Positions 26,013 to 55,563 of a stretch of DNA of 64,000 nucleotides are shown piece after piece. Position 1 is the stretch's first letter, and each line of letters opens with the position of its first letter. Below the pieces are notes generated by a model, which saw nothing but the letters and a program-made list of their open reading frames with translations, was not told the origin of the DNA and searched no databases. The position numbers were made by a program, and so were the translations under genes. This stretch comes from Pegea sp. RAD2-039 (lineage: Eukaryota; Chordata; Thaliacea; Salpida; Salpidae): NCBI GenBank assembly GCA_034620365.1, contig JAQGEQ010000390.1:38462-102461 (forward strand), in the 5' to 3' direction.

Positions 26013-29000
26013 TAAGTAAGTAAAAATAAATAGCTTAAGAAGTACAATTAGATGATTGTAATTACCGAGGACATTTTTGTCGGACAATCTTATATTTGTA
26101 TTGACGGATTCATTAAAACTCATTAAAAAATTTATTTAGTTTTTACTTTTTGCATAATTGTTTATTTTTAGTAAAAATTAATTTTTGGGAAATTTTCTAA
26201 ATTCAAATAAAAAGTATTTTAAAGAAAGTTTTGTGAAAATTTATTTATTTTTTAATTTAGAAATTTAAACTTTCGTTTATTTGAAAGGCTTCACAGTTTA
26301 AATAATAATGAAATTCTTTTTTTAAGTTTTATAAAATATCTGTTTGTAAAATTTTAATAAAAACTTTAGAGAAATTAGAATTATTGAATTTTATGAGATA
26401 TTTGAAAAGTTAAAAAGTAAAAAACCTTTAAATTATTAACTTATTTTAAAAATTTATAAAAATAATGAATCATTATAAATTAGACAGATTTACAATTGGC
26501 TTTTACAAATTAAATAAAGTCATGTCAAGATATATTACCTACAGATTGATTAATTAGTTTAATAACATCATCTTCAACATTTCAACAATTCAAAAAAATT
26601 TATTGTTTTTAATTAAAACTTTTAATAAAGTAGAAACTGTGAAAGAAATATATTTTGTTATTGTAACAAAGCTTTGTTTTGTTATCCAAGAAAATGTATT
26701 TATTTTTCAGATGTTCAACCTGTAAAAAGTGTTACACCTAAAAAAATGTTTATTTAAACTTTGTTAAAGTTGTCAATAATGTTGAAACACTAAAAAGACC
26801 TTTCATTTGATTTATTATTTTTGGCAAATGGTGAACCTTACCACAATAACTTTTTCTTATTTTTCACACAACTATCTTGGCTAAAAACACATCTGGAAAC
26901 CTTCTTTTCTTATCATCTAACATCTGTTCATTTGTCAATCTTTTTTACTACTTATTTAAAAAAATTTTTACAAATTTCTCAAACCAGAAAATTAATTTCT
27001 AAATTCAAAGTTTTACAACTTTTTTACAGATTTATTGATATTTGAATAATTCAATTTATCAAAATTTATTCACTAGTTCTGACTTAGTTGATGTAAGTAA
27101 AAACGAATATGATGAACATTAATAAAAAGAAAATAATTCTGTTCACTTCTGTCTTTTCATCAAGCGTAAAATCGCTTTTAGAACATTTTAATAAAATAGT
27201 TTTCGAATATGGAAGCTCTATCAGTTGATTTTTATGAGTTTAAGTTGGTTTTTATTCAACTGTCTTTTTATTACTATTCAATAAAATATTTTATAAAGTT
27301 TCTAGCTTTCAATAATAAACATATTTTCAATACTTGTTTAAAAATTAATAAAAAATTAATAATTTAATTATAACGTGTTTTATGTTATCTTGTAAGGATC
27401 AAATTTTAGAAATTATATCAAGTATTTTTTATAATCTTATTTTAGTAATAAATTTCCTGATATATTTTGCAATATGAAAATACTAAGAAAGTTAAAAATA
27501 TAACAAATATTTCGATTTTAAAAGAAGTAGTTCTTAAAATATCTAAATAATTGAATTGTTTTCTGAATAAAGTTTTTCACAGAATAAAAAATTGGAATAC
27601 TTTAAAAATAATATTAAAAATGAAAACCCTGAAAATAATCCTAAAATTAAAGATGTGTGAAAATCAGAAAGTATTTTAAAACACTAATTAGTGTGAAGCA
27701 TCAAACTAAAACCACAAACATGAAACCATGATATCTCAAAAGTTAAGTCTTTTGATAGAGTTCCAAATTATTGAGAATTTCATGAAAATGTTTCCTGTTA
27801 GAAGAAACCACTTCCGTTTGCTAAGCTTTTAATTATGTAAAATTTTTTAATCTTTATAAGCTTCAGTAGTAGTGTAAAGGTTCCTTCCTTCTAAAATTAA
27901 ATTAACTAAGTTAATTATGGAAAACTTATTAAAGTTTTTTAGATATTTCTTAAAAGTTTGTGTGATTTCGAAATCTTATAAGTAGTATAGAAGGTCTTCA
28001 ATTAAATTGTTTTAAAAAAATCTTGACTTTAATAAAACTTTGGGGATTATATTGAGAAGTTTTTACTTTTAAAAATATTTTTATGAAACTGGTTTAAAAC
28101 TTGTCATTTATCAAAACGATAAAGAAAACTGTTAAAATCTAAGAGGTCCACAAGTAACAAAGATTTTTATTCCATTCATTTTCATGTCAAAATCGAATCA
28201 AAACTTTTCTTCAATTCTTTGTTTAGTTAATATTTCAGACAAATACTGTTTGTATAAAATGTAATAAAACGAAGTTATTGATATCAAATGAAAGATTGAA
28301 TGGAATAATCTTTCTCATATTAGTTAGTTTTTACAATTGTCAATAAAACCTTTTTGACAGGTAGATATCAAAACGTTTTTATCAAAGTTGCTTCTTTGTT
28401 ATTTCCTATTTTCTTCTATAAGCTCACAAGATCTCATAAAAACAAAACTTGATTACTTAGGTAAGAAAAGAAAACCACAAAAGACCAACGTAGCGAATGT
28501 TATTAAAACTAAACGCTTGGAAAAGTTGTTTAAAACTTGACTTTATCTTCAACTAAACTCTTTAATTAGCTGTCTATTTGATAATTTGAGACTTCATATA
28601 AAGTGAACAAATCGTACAAGTTTATTAAACGTTTTAAATTTGATAGTAAACCACAAAAGCAAAAGTAGAAGGCAGATAACTACCCAGAAACACATAAAAC
28701 GATATTTTAGTAAAATATTTTGAACTATTGTTGAGGTTTAGTATCATTAAAATTAATATTTTGGATGAAGAAAGCAGTTTTCTGTGTTTGCTCTTTTAGT
28801 TTTCTTGAAATTGATGAAACTTATTGTCAGAAAAAACAGGATTATCTTTGAGATTATTTGATTTCATCTTTTTGAACTATGTTGATTAAAATGTCAAAAA
28901 ATTTTTAGACACAGAAGATATAAAATTTGAAAAAGATTTTTGTATGCTGAAACAAAGCTTCTTTTCATTAAAGAACTTTGTAGAATCCATAAATATTTCT

Positions 29001-29443
29001 AAGTTTTCAAATGTAAAAATTTGATGTTATAATTTATAATTATAGAAATAAAACTATTAAAATTAAACCACAAAATCGATAAGGGTGTTTATTTGTGGGC
29101 AGTATTTGAAAAGCCACACAGGAAACGACCCTGTATATTTTAATGTACCTTTGTAAACGCATTCAATATAAAAGTTATTCATCATTAAAGTAGGCGGTTT
29201 TTTGAAAAACATTTATAGCGATGAGTTCCAACACAACTTCAAGTCGAGGTGGGAACTAGAATTTTTACAAAAGAGTTGAAAAAAGACCAACGAAAGTGGC
29301 GTTTTGTCAACAAGAAAGCATTGAAAAAAAAATGATCAAAACATAAGAAGAAAAAAACCATTTTGGGTTTTACAGACTTTACAAAAATTTCACGAGGAGG
29401 TTCAGGTTTCAATAATTTTGTCAAAATATTTTTTGGCAGATAA

Positions 29444-29449
29444 TTTATT
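29444..29449 (-). terminator. Possible FGFR poly(A) signal
   Basis: AATAAA on the minus strand, about 280 nt past the FGFR stop codon. It is plausible by position, but such hexamers are common in this base composition. Confidence 0.35.
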
Positions 29450-29729
29450 GATTAGGGGAGTTGGCAAGGATGTACTGTTTGAAAAGATCATTTAGTTGAT
29501 GTCAATTGATATTAGTGAAGTTAAGTACGAATGAATGTTAATTACTCGTTAGTTTTAATCAGCAAAAAGAGGTAATGATAAAAGTTGTTGTAAAAAGCGA
29601 AAAAACGAAATCTGTAGTTGCTCATAGCAACAATTCTATTCACAAATAAGTCTTTTTAGGATCGGATTCCTAAATTCTTTCAATTTGGAAATTTTTAAAC
29701 AATTGTTCTCGCCAACAAATAGTTTCTGA

Positions 29730-45477
<15,748 letters not shown>

Positions 45478-45571
45478 GGTGAACACAAAATACTATCGAA
45501 TACGAATTAGTAAAAAAACGTAAAAATGTTATTTGGATAGATTTATTCTATGTTGGCATTTAGATAATCTT

Positions 45572-45573
45572 CT
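45572..45573 (-). other. 3' splice site in the FGFR 5' leader
   Basis: In the transcript sense TTTTTCTTTCAACAG ends here, about 94 nt upstream of the FGFR start ATG. It implies an upstream leader exon or a spliced-leader acceptor. Confidence 0.5.
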
Positions 45574-47184
45574 GTTGAAAGAAAAAGATTAAAAATTCAG
45601 TTTGTTTTTATGATTTATTTCTAAAAGTAGTTTGTTTTTGAGTAAAGACAAACAACAGATGATATTTGATATTTTTAAAATGGCTTTTGTAATAAAATCC
45701 TTTTTTAAAATCAAACAAATCGATTCTTTCAAAATAAACAACTTTAAATTTGATAAGCTTCAGGTATTAAAGCTTTGAAAATATCTGATGATATCAAACT
45801 TTTTGTAAAAGATTTTGAAAACAACAACTTAAAAACAAGTTTGTGTCAATAAAGTTGTAATTTATTTGACGAGTTCACAATAAAATGTTATTTTACAAAT
45901 CTCATAAACCTAAATTGATCTATATAGAGTTCAAAGTTTTAATATGGTGCTGATTATGGCTATTAAATTTATTTATATCACCTTTAAATATAACCTATAC
46001 TTTCAACAACTGTTAAAAAACTGATTGAAAATACTTTAAACTCTTTTAATAGTTGTCAAATGTTGGTCTATTTGAAATATTTATATCTTTTTATTATAAT
46101 TTTTATTTTTGTATCAGCTATATAATACATAAATACATTCTTCTATTTTAACCCAATAAAAGCTTTATTTAGATATATTGGTCCAATAAAACTAGTATTA
46201 AGGTGTAGAAGTTATTTAAAGCTAAAATTATGAAAGTTTAAACTAAAAAAAGTATATAAAATTTCAAGTAACAATCAATTGATATTTAGTATTGGTGTCA
46301 TGATACAATTCTTGAAAATAAGAATAATATTTTATATAATAAAATTATCAGTACATCTATAATCCTATAAATATTTTAGACAAATATAATGATAATCAAT
46401 CATAGAAAGATTTAAAGTTAGATATGGATACTTAAATTATAAACAAATCTTGTTTGTAAAAAGACTAAAAAACAACTCTTGAAAACCAACAAGTATTTGA
46501 ACCATTTGTAAATTAAAATAACAAAACATTAGATCTTATTTTGAAATATTTATAAATTAGTTACTTTTTAAATTGAAAAAGAAGTTCTTTGATTAATATC
46601 AATTTTATTTATAAATAAAAGAGTAATACAGAATAGATATTATTATTAGAACTACTAATTAAAATCAATTTAATTAACTTTATAACAAACTAACATTTCA
46701 AAACTACAAATGAATTAGTTGTTTTAGATGACAAAATATTTTTATGCTATGTATATATTTGTAACATGATATCAACTTTGTTAAAAACAAACTATCAAAA
46801 GAATTAATAATTGCTGTTTACGTGCAAATAACTAACAAACAAAAAGTTAACAACTTAAAATATACAATTGCATAAATAGAAAGTTTCAAAATAACTTTCC
46901 AACAGTAGTCAATTGAAACAGTAGATAATAAACAAATAATTTTATTGTTAAAACAATTATTTTTATAAATTCAATTGCAGACTAACTATTCAAAACAATC
47001 GTAGGTTTATATCTTCTAAAACTAACCAATCACAACGCTATATGAAAGATTTTCTTGTCTTATTCGAAGACATCATCAAATTTGTAGTGATGTTGAGGCC
47101 TAGATCTAACTTGAACTTATAAACTCAGATTTTTTACTTATTTTAACCAAATTGTTCGTATTTATCTTATATCAGTGAACTTAT

Positions 47185-47198
47185 ACTGCCACCTACGG
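47185..47198 (-). promoter_or_regulatory. CTCF-like motif, reverse
   Basis: ACTGCCACCTACGG; the reverse strand reads CCGTAGGTGGCAGT, matching the AGGTGGCAG core of CTCF sites. It lies 1.7 kb upstream of the FGFR start. Confidence 0.4.
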
Positions 47199-48765
47199 AA
47201 TAATTACCTCTTTTTGAAAAGTCTATTCAATTACTAGTAATTAAACGATTAGTTTGACTTCTGCTTTTTTTTAATAATCATTTTGTCGAATTTTTTGTAT
47301 CAGAAAACAACTTGGATATTTCTAACCACAAATTTGTAAAATTGATTCACAGTTTGGTTACTTCACGAGTTGGGACTGAAGTGATCTTAATCTTAAGATT
47401 ATCTCCTGATTTCTCATTTCTTGTAATCAGACAAAACTTAAAAGAACTATTGTGAAAGAAAAACAATAAGTAAGTGTTTGGAATGACAATAAGTTTTCTG
47501 TTAATATTTTATTAAATACAATTCCAAGAAAAGTTTGTAATTACCATGAAGCTAGATATCAAAGATTTCTAAAAACTTTATACTTTTTGATTAATTACTA
47601 GTTTAAATATCTCAATAAATACTTTTTTCTATAAAACTATAAGATAATAATAATAAACTTTATTCAAATTTCAAAAAGACGTTCTATAATTTCTTTAAAA
47701 CTTTTAAATACAATTTTAAAACACTTACTATTATCTAATAACTTAAAATATATATTCTTTTATTAAGAGAAGTTATTATCTAATCTTACAACCATCATTC
47801 ATAAAACGATTTATCCAAAAAACTGATTACGCAGCAACAATATTAATGTAACTACTCATAAAACACTTGAAAATAACTCTTTCAGCAAATTACTACATTC
47901 GTAGTGAGTTTTCCCGCTTTTCAACCACCTGAATATCCATTCTGTAAACTACTTTCCACATTTCATGAAATTTTTTTCAAGATTCTTTGTAACAAACAAA
48001 CAGTTTCGATAAATTAACTTTCGAAAATTCACGAAGATCAAGGAGTTATTTTGAGTTTTGTGTAAAACACAAAAGTTTTTCAAAGAAGCAAGAATTTCAA
48101 AAAGTAATTCAATCTGACAAACGCTTAAATCTCAACTGAGCTATCAAGAACTCATGTGAAAATGTCTGTGATTAAAAAGCATCTCATTTTATCCTGGTAG
48201 CGATGATTTTATTTACAGAGCAAATAAAACGAAGCAACTAATCGAAGAGTTGAAAATTTCATCAAACAACGTTCTATGTAGAAACTAATAATCGTATCTT
48301 GCTACTTGTTTCTTGAATGTGAAAAAAGTTTAATTAAATTTTGAAGGATTGGTCAGACGATTGAGTAAGGAGAAAGACATATTTGACCAAACATAAGATT
48401 TACATCAAGCTCTTGGAGTCTAATATCTCAAGTACCTCGACATTTTTGAAAAGTTTTCGTTGACAAAATTTCAATTTTTTCTTCTTTCAAACAAAAACTA
48501 ATTGTTGGTTTATCTTTAAACTAATTCTTATATTCTAAAAGAAAAAACATTTTTCTGAAACCATCACAAGATACTAAACTGTTGAAAGATAGTTGTTTAC
48601 TATTCTGTTGAAATTAGAAACTCTTTTTACTGTTAAAAGCAGCAAATTTGGAGTTACTACTTACCAACAGCTTCTCTACACCTTTAGTTTCTCAAAACTT
48701 CTATTTTTTTAATGGATCCAACTTTCTTATATATAAGAGATTGTTGGTTAATTTATGGAAAATAT

Positions 48766-48780
48766 ACGCCCCCTAGCGGG
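48766..48780 (-). promoter_or_regulatory. CTCF-like motif, reverse, best match
   Basis: ACGCCCCCTAGCGGG; the reverse strand reads CCCGCTAGGGGGCGT, very close to the animal CTCF consensus (CC-x-CTAGGGGGCGC). It is the best CTCF-like match I found in the window. Confidence 0.55.
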
Positions 48781-50197
48781 TACAATAAAAGTACGGAAGT
48801 TTTTATAGCTTAATGCCTGAAGCTATAACTTAAACCGGATAAAGTTTGAAGTTAAATTTAGAACCGTTCTTGATATTATCATTTGATGACGCCAGACAGT
48901 TACAGTATAGGTTTGATTTACAGAACGTTTTTATCTGTAAACAATCTTTTAAAATTTAATGCTTGCTTTATTTAGATTATAAAATCTGTTAAAGAAAATT
49001 ATTTTTGACAGAAAGCGGAACTGAAACAGCATGTTAGATTACTACAAAGGAAATGTTCATCTATTTAAAACCAAATACGTAAAAGACCATTTTTGACAAG
49101 AACTTTTCTTGTTAATCGGCTTAATTAATCGCTCATCAAAGTTATGAACTACAAGATTTCTTCTGTAAAGAAATTCTAAAATAATTTTTAAACTGAATCA
49201 AATTTTTCTGAAAATCAACTTTTTAATTATAAAACCGTCCGAAAAGATTTCATTTTAATAAAAAACAGATTTTTGGTGGTACTTTTGGATATACTAAACA
49301 TTTTCTGAATGATTACTAAAGAAAAGATTCTTTTTCTGTCGTGGCATATGTTAAAATCAATAAAATATTGTAGAAAGTTGAATGAAATATTCAAGGTTCT
49401 GTATCTATCAGTGGTTATTGAGATAATAATTTTAAAAATGGAATAAAATAGGAAAGAGCCAAAAGAAATTGTGGTTTTTATTCAATAATTCATTTTAATA
49501 AGTTTGATATTTATAGATATCAAAAACTTTTTGAATAATTTATTTAAGTTCTTTAAAATTGAAAAGAAAAAATAGAAAGTGAAAAACTTGGTGAAAAATT
49601 TCAAGAAATTGTTTGAAAGTTCATAAATCATTTTTCTTAAACTTCGATAAATTTATTAAAAGCAAAATAAATAAAATATCAATTTAAAGAATTAGATTGC
49701 TCAATAAAAAATCTTAGTTTTTAGGCTTCCTTAATTCTTTGTAAACTAAAAAACCAGCGAGCTAGAAGCTTTCCTAGAAACTTTTTGACAGTAATTGATC
49801 TGGAAACCGGAAACTTAACAAGTTTATTAAATCTCTGATTCTTTCCTCCTTGTCAAGTTATTTATTGATTACTTCCTGGCGTTTGGCGGCTTATTTTCTA
49901 CTTGCTACTGTATAACTTCAAATTTGACAGAATTATATCATTAATTGAGAAATATTGACTAATTGCTTGTCATTTAACTTGTTTTTTTAGGACTTACAGC
50001 AGCCAATATGATGTAACGCTTGTCTAATTCATCTAGCTTTTTACTAATTTATCAGTTTAAAACAAAAGAAGTGTTTCCGTTTAAAACAAATTTCTTTTGT
50101 TAATTAAGAATTCTTTTTTTTCACGTTTTTATGATTTGATAACAATTCAAATATTCTTTATTAAAATTTTAATAAATTATTTCTGATTTAAATCATT

Positions 50198-50214
50198 ACT
50201 GCCACCAAGCGGCA
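50198..50214 (-). promoter_or_regulatory. CTCF-like motif, reverse
   Basis: ACTGCCACCAAGCGGCA; the reverse strand reads TGCCGCTTGGTGGCAGT, another good match to the CTCF core, isolated in very AT-rich DNA. Confidence 0.5.
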
Positions 50215-51683
50215 AAAAGTTTTAATTATTTTAATTTTACGAAAAATCTTCAAATGAAAAATTTTTTTGAAAAATCTGTTTTATTGGAGCCACGCTGAAA
50301 TATAAATGATTGATTTATAGAAAATTTAATTAAGAAAAAAAAGTTAGATTTATTCAAGAAAATTGGGAAAATATAATTAATTAAATCAATTTTCTTCATT
50401 TATTTTCTCATCATAAATTTACAAAAAGTCAGAAATTTTTTAATTAAAAAAATTTGATTAAAATTATTTTTAATTATAATTCAAGGAAACAAATAATTAA
50501 AATTGGACCAAAACGTAACAACTTTAACTGGAGACATTTTTACTTTTTTATTATTTTCAAGAATTTCATTAAAACTAAAAAACTGAAATTCAACATTCAA
50601 TATTCAACAACAAAAATTTAAAACAAAACAAAGAGATATTTGAACAAAATTAAAAAATAGTTTTTTTCAGATATCTTCAAAATATTATTAGATACAAGTA
50701 TTTATATATCAAAAAATTTTGGTTTTTATTATGCCTCAAGCTACGATATGAAAATCGATGCAAATATTTTAGTAGTAAATTTTATGCAGTAATCTTGAAT
50801 ATTCTAGAAAATTTCACTTCAATAAAAATGCTGATTTCAAATAAATGGTTTGAGCTTCCTAGTGATTAAGTTTATTTATATAAAGAAAAAAGATTTACGA
50901 AATAATATCACAAACTCATTTATTAAAAGCCACTAAACAAATATTTTGTTTGTTTAAAAAAACCATAAAAAATTTTGAATAATGTTAATAAAGCCAATCA
51001 CAAAACTAAATAAGAAAAACTTTGTTCTAAAAACATAATATAAAACAGTTTTTAATAAATAGTTAAAATATAAAGTTTGATTTTTATAGAATTAGAAAAT
51101 CAAATATATAAAATTAAAAACAATTTTTATTAAGATCAAATAAATAAAAATAAATAAATAATTGTTTAAATATCTTAAGAAAAACAGTTTTTTGTATTTA
51201 ATTTAGAATTTTGTGTTAAAGACTCATATAAACTTAATTTTTATCAAATTTTGAAACAATATATTAAAAAATGTAGAAGTTAACAATAAATTAAATTGTT
51301 ATCATATTGAAATAATCACTAATAACTGAAATAAGCAAAACTAGTAATTGTATCATAAACAAAATCAATATTAAAGTAAATATTTTGACAAATTGATCAA
51401 ATATAAACTTTACCAAAGTATAACTGTTTACAATATGAGTCTAATTCTTGTCTAAGTTATAAATTCTATTGACATTTAAATAACTTTCAAAAACACAACT
51501 TTAAAAACAGTTAACTTCAACAACGAAATTACAAATTGATTTATAATTACTTGAATCAACAGTTTACAAAAATATTTCTAAAAAATCTTTTTCAAAAACA
51601 ACTTTTAAACATTTCTCAACAATTTTTACATAACTTAGAATTCAAACTTAAATATGTGTTCCTGTAATTAATAAAAATCTAAC

Positions 51684-51725
51684 CTGAAACTGAAGTATAT
51701 GTTCCTGAAACATTTGGAATCAAGC
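51684..51725 (-). other. Possible 42-nt microexon
   Basis: Minus strand: acceptor TTAATTAG and donor GTTAGA bracket 42 nt. The open frame in phase 1-in, 1-out reads GLIPNVSGTYTSVS, with a possible N-glycosylation site. The same phase would join FGFR exon 2. It could be part of an alternative upstream FGFR start, a leader exon, or chance. Confidence 0.25.
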
Positions 51726-54700
51726 CTAATTAACAAACAAAATCAAAAGTTAAAAACTAAAAAGCAACACTTTGAAAAAAATAATAAAGACAATTCTTAA
51801 ATCTAACTTAAAAGATTAAAGATAGAGTATGTTAATGGAATACTTTTATTTATGAATGAATACAATTTCAAAAATTCTTTAAAATTAGAATAAAAACTAG
51901 ACGTAAATTTTAAATAAAAATTTTATTATAAATTTGCTAAATATAAGTTTTAAATAATGTAGAAAAAGTGCTTTAAAGACATTTACAAAATATTTAAAGC
52001 TAAAAAGTATATTTAAATTTAAATAGATTCTTAAATAAAAAAGTCAATTCTATTCATTGTAAAGTTTTTATTATTTAAACTCAAATACAAAAAAGCTTTT
52101 CATATAAAAATCTTTACTAAAAAATCAGAAAAAACTTCAACAGCATTTACTGACCACTATATTCTTTTTACTCAAAACATTAAACTAGCCGTATACTAGC
52201 AGAGTTTCCAACTAACTTTTAAACTGAAATTTTAAATTTATCGTAAAACAACTTGTTAGATTGATAAAGATTACCAATATTTAAATATAGTTACCAGATT
52301 TATTTTTATCAATTTAAAAAATCGGTTCTTAGATTGCCAATCATTTATTACTGGATTATTATTTAGACTATAAATAATTCTACTTATATTTAAAATTATG
52401 TAAAGATACTGACATGTTTAAACACTTGACTTCAATACAAATCAAAATAAATTTATAAAAGTTTTAAACAAAAACAAAACATTCAAATCAATCATGATAA
52501 ACACAAAGTTGAGTTCAACAAAGTTTAAACTAAACTGTTTACAGAGTTCAAACCACTTTAAATTAAATTTTGACTTTCCACTTGAACCTTTCATTTAATC
52601 TTAACTTTTCTAAATTAACAAAACATCAGTTGTTGACAAAAACGTTTTTTTAAATAATTTGAACTTATTTTTTCAAATTGAGTTTTTCGTATTTAAAATT
52701 GTGGATAATATTCTTATTTATAAATAAGAACTGCGCATAATACCATCTTCTAATAATTTATTATAATATTTATTCATGATATTGAAATAGTTTTCACATT
52801 AAAGTTTATTATCTCTTTATATTAAAAAAATAATAACTTTAAAGAATAATTTGGTTTATAAAATTTATATACTTTAAATACTTTATCCAAATCTAATTAA
52901 TATTCGATAATTTGAAATTAATATTTTTATAAAAATCTTGAAAAAATTCTACACTTTAATTTTCAGGTTATTTCTGAAAGTAGTAAATACTTTTTTAAAT
53001 TTATTTTAAATTAAATAAAGAAAGAAATAATTGAACAAAAATCTGGTGACAAAAAAAAGATAAATTTTTGGCTGAAATAACTTCATACAACAGAAATTAG
53101 AACTTAAAACGAAAAAGTAAATGAAGAAACTTTTTTGTATTTTTCGATTTTATCTGATAGATATTATCAGTTATTAAACTAAAATTTGTTCAAAATGCTA
53201 AAAAGAAAAAGATTAAAACTCGATATATTAGAATTATAAAATAAAACTTTATCAAAAACCTTGTTTAAATGTCTAAATGAAATTCAACTTCAGTAAACTT
53301 TTTCTAAATTTCGTGTTTAGACTTTGTACTTAAATGAAAGTCTGGAACATTTCCAAAAATAATTTTATTTGTTTACCGAAAGGAAGTTTGTATTTTCAAA
53401 TCTTTCGATATTGAAAATGAGATAGACTTTTGATATATTGCTTGAAGATCTCATATATTTGAGCTTGTCTCTACATTTGCGTCTTGAAAACTCAAAAATG
53501 GAGCCGTTTAAAGAACTCATATCTGAAACACAAAGATCAAAGACCTATTATTGTCAAGTAAATCATATTTTGTAGATTCTGAGCAGCAATTCGAAATAAA
53601 AACACTTTTTAACGAGGAAAAGTTTTTAACTTTTTCGCTCACAATAAACTACATTCTAGAAATGATAACAAACTTTAGATACAAAACTTTAAATTATAAT
53701 TGTTCAATTTAAGTTTCTATTGAAAGTCTTTTAAAAAGCGAATATATTTATCTGCAAAAGTAGAATAAAACCACAGCAAAAAATATGTTGTAGTTCAAGG
53801 CTCTTTAGATTTCCAGGAAATAAAATAAGTATGACTTTGTAAAAGAACTCAAAGTACGAGTGAAACTGACAACTGGGCCATGTATGAAAAGGTCAAAGGT
53901 TAAAGAATAATTTCTCGAAATTAGATGGTTGGTTTATCCGCTTTTTTTTTTACAATTGCCCAACCTCAAAACTGGTTATTGGCTATGATGTAACAAAAAT
54001 AATATTTATGGGAAGATCATGTTATACTTTATATAAATATAAATGTTCATACATAATTGAATTCATTTATTTGTCTAAATTGAATAATTGTTGCTTTCAA
54101 AGTTAATATTAAAGCCAAATGTTTGGTATCTATAAATTAAAACTTTATTTTTATTCGTTTTTTTTTTATTTCTTATTTACTGAAATCAAAGTACAATTAA
54201 AGAATTAAAAATAATTCAAAACATAAATTATTGGCAGCCTAAATTAAAATGGCCATTTTCGTTTTGAATAACGAATGTTGAATTATTAAATTCACTGTTA
54301 TTAAGTTTATATAAATTTTTAATTAATTTTTTAATTTTCTAAAACTTAAATTAATTGGATAAACAATTCAGTTAAATTCATTCAAACCAATATTAACTTC
54401 TTATTCAAACTTTTGCTTAAAATTTTATTTATTAATATATTCCTGCTGAAACTACAATTTAAAATATTTTAAACTTTTAGTTAAGTTTCCTTTTAATTTA
54501 TCTTCTTTTATACTTATAAATTTTGTTTATTTTTTTGTTTATATTTCATTTTTAATTTCTACTTCATTATATAACTTCTTAAGAAATAATTTTAGTCTAA
54601 AACTTTGATTTTTATTTTTATTATGTTTTACAAATTAAACAATTATTATTAAAACTTGAAACTTATATATTTACTTAAGTATGTTTTCATGAAATTTCTT

Positions 54701-55290
54701 ATAATTTAATTTTTTACATTTTCAACAAATTCCTTTTTATATTTTGAATTTGTATTTTTCTGAATTTTCAATTTGAAATTAAAACTTTTAAAATGTTTTT
54801 ATTTCATAATTTAATAATTTCAACTTTATATTTCTAAATATTCATTTATTTTATAATTTTTTTATTAATTAGTTTATTGTTGAGTTTTAGTTGCAGCTTT
54901 TATAAAATTAATTTTTGTAATAATCATAATGTTTGTTGTTAAATTTTTTTATTATGTTTTTTATTGTTTCTTTTTATTTATTTGTTGAAATGTAAATATT
55001 AGCTGGTTTGTAAATTCAGCTCAGTATTATGTTTGGATTCATTTTAAAACTTTTTATAATTTTATATTAGATATTATTTTATTGGAAAATTAAAAATATT
55101 TTATTTAATAAATAAAATTTATATCTGAGGTCATTTATATAATTTTTGATAATATCAAAATAATATTTATTTAATTTATTTGTAGTTATATTGATGTATT
55201 TACTTTAAATAAACTATTTTTATTAAAAATCTTTTATTTTCTGATTTTTAGATTCTTATTCCCAGCTTACAACAAAATTGAAATTATTTT

Positions 55291-55294
55291 TCAG
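55291..55294 (+). other. 3' splice site 11 nt before the SMIM12 ATG
   Basis: AATTATTTTTCAG ends at 55294, leaving an 11-nt leader (TTTTTTAGATT) before ATG 55306; a second AG at 55301-55302 could also serve. So short a leader suits either a 5' UTR intron or spliced-leader addition. Confidence 0.5.
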
Positions 55295-55305
55295 TTTTTT
55301 AGATT

Positions 55306-55563
55306 ATGTGGCATCTTCTACGTAACTTTCTACCTTTAATTCGAGCTAACCCTTCAACTATTTTCTTACCAATTACAATAACAGTTGGGTTTATTGGGTA
55401 CAACATTGAAAACTGGTTCAGCACTAAAGATCCAGGTAACAAGAAAAGTGTTTTAGAGAAACGAATAGAAAGAAACTTAGCAGAATTTAATTCAAAAACT
55501 TCAGTTGAAACTGAAGACTCTTTTAAAAAAGGAACAATTTTTGATAAATTAAAGAAAGAATGA
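55306..55563 (+). CDS. SMIM12: Small integral membrane protein 12 (85 aa)
   Basis: An intronless frame. Residues about 16-33 (STIFLPITITVGFIGYNI) form one transmembrane helix, followed by ENWFSTKDP, matching the conserved Glu-x-Phe-x-x-Lys-Asp-Pro segment of animal SMIM12, then a charged tail with SVLEKRIERNL (SISERREDRKL in vertebrates). Length is close to the roughly 90 aa of human SMIM12. It is a small inner-membrane-type protein of poorly known role. Its stop codon TGA shares three bases with the ATG of the next gene (ATGA at 55560-55563), so both ORFs probably sit on one mRNA. Identification is by recalled family pattern, without a search. Confidence 0.8.
   Translation: MWHLLRNFLPLIRANPSTIFLPITITVGFIGYNIENWFSTKDPGNKKSVLEKRIERNLAEFNSKTSVETEDSFKKGTIFDKLKKE

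Larger units (their letters stand above)
20586..29443. other. Intergenic gap between convergent gene ends
   Basis: The CUB gene ends at 20585 (+) and the FGFR coding sequence ends at 29730 (-), so the two genes converge on this gap. I see no exon chain. The interval holds CRE palindromes at 23393, 25345 and 26005, a CTCF-like motif at 23661 and an inverted ETS pair at 25911. Frames such as 26821-27045 are AT-rich and unsupported. Confidence 0.55.
45574..55290. other. AT-rich interval upstream of FGFR and SMIM12
   Basis: No complete gene is supported in these 9.7 kb between two divergently transcribed genes. Most of it, up to about 53.9 kb, is A-rich on the plus strand, as in the introns of the minus-strand FGFR gene. 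This suits an unseen FGFR leader intron. From about 54.1 kb to SMIM12 the plus strand is T-rich. It holds three reverse CTCF-like motifs and one possible microexon. Confidence 0.5.

Noticed and set aside
26821-27045. Plus-strand 74-codon frame
   Set aside because: Phe/Leu-rich AT-driven frame without an ATG at its edge, homology or neighbours.
45478-45486. In-frame GTG upstream of the FGFR ATG as a start codon
   Set aside because: Nuclear animal genes start at ATG; ATG 45477 has a good context (TTCACC) and directly precedes the signal peptide.
52714-52738. Inverted repeat around CTTATTTATAAATAAG
   Set aside because: A short perfect palindrome is expected by chance in AT-rich DNA; there is no terminal-repeat partner or transposase.
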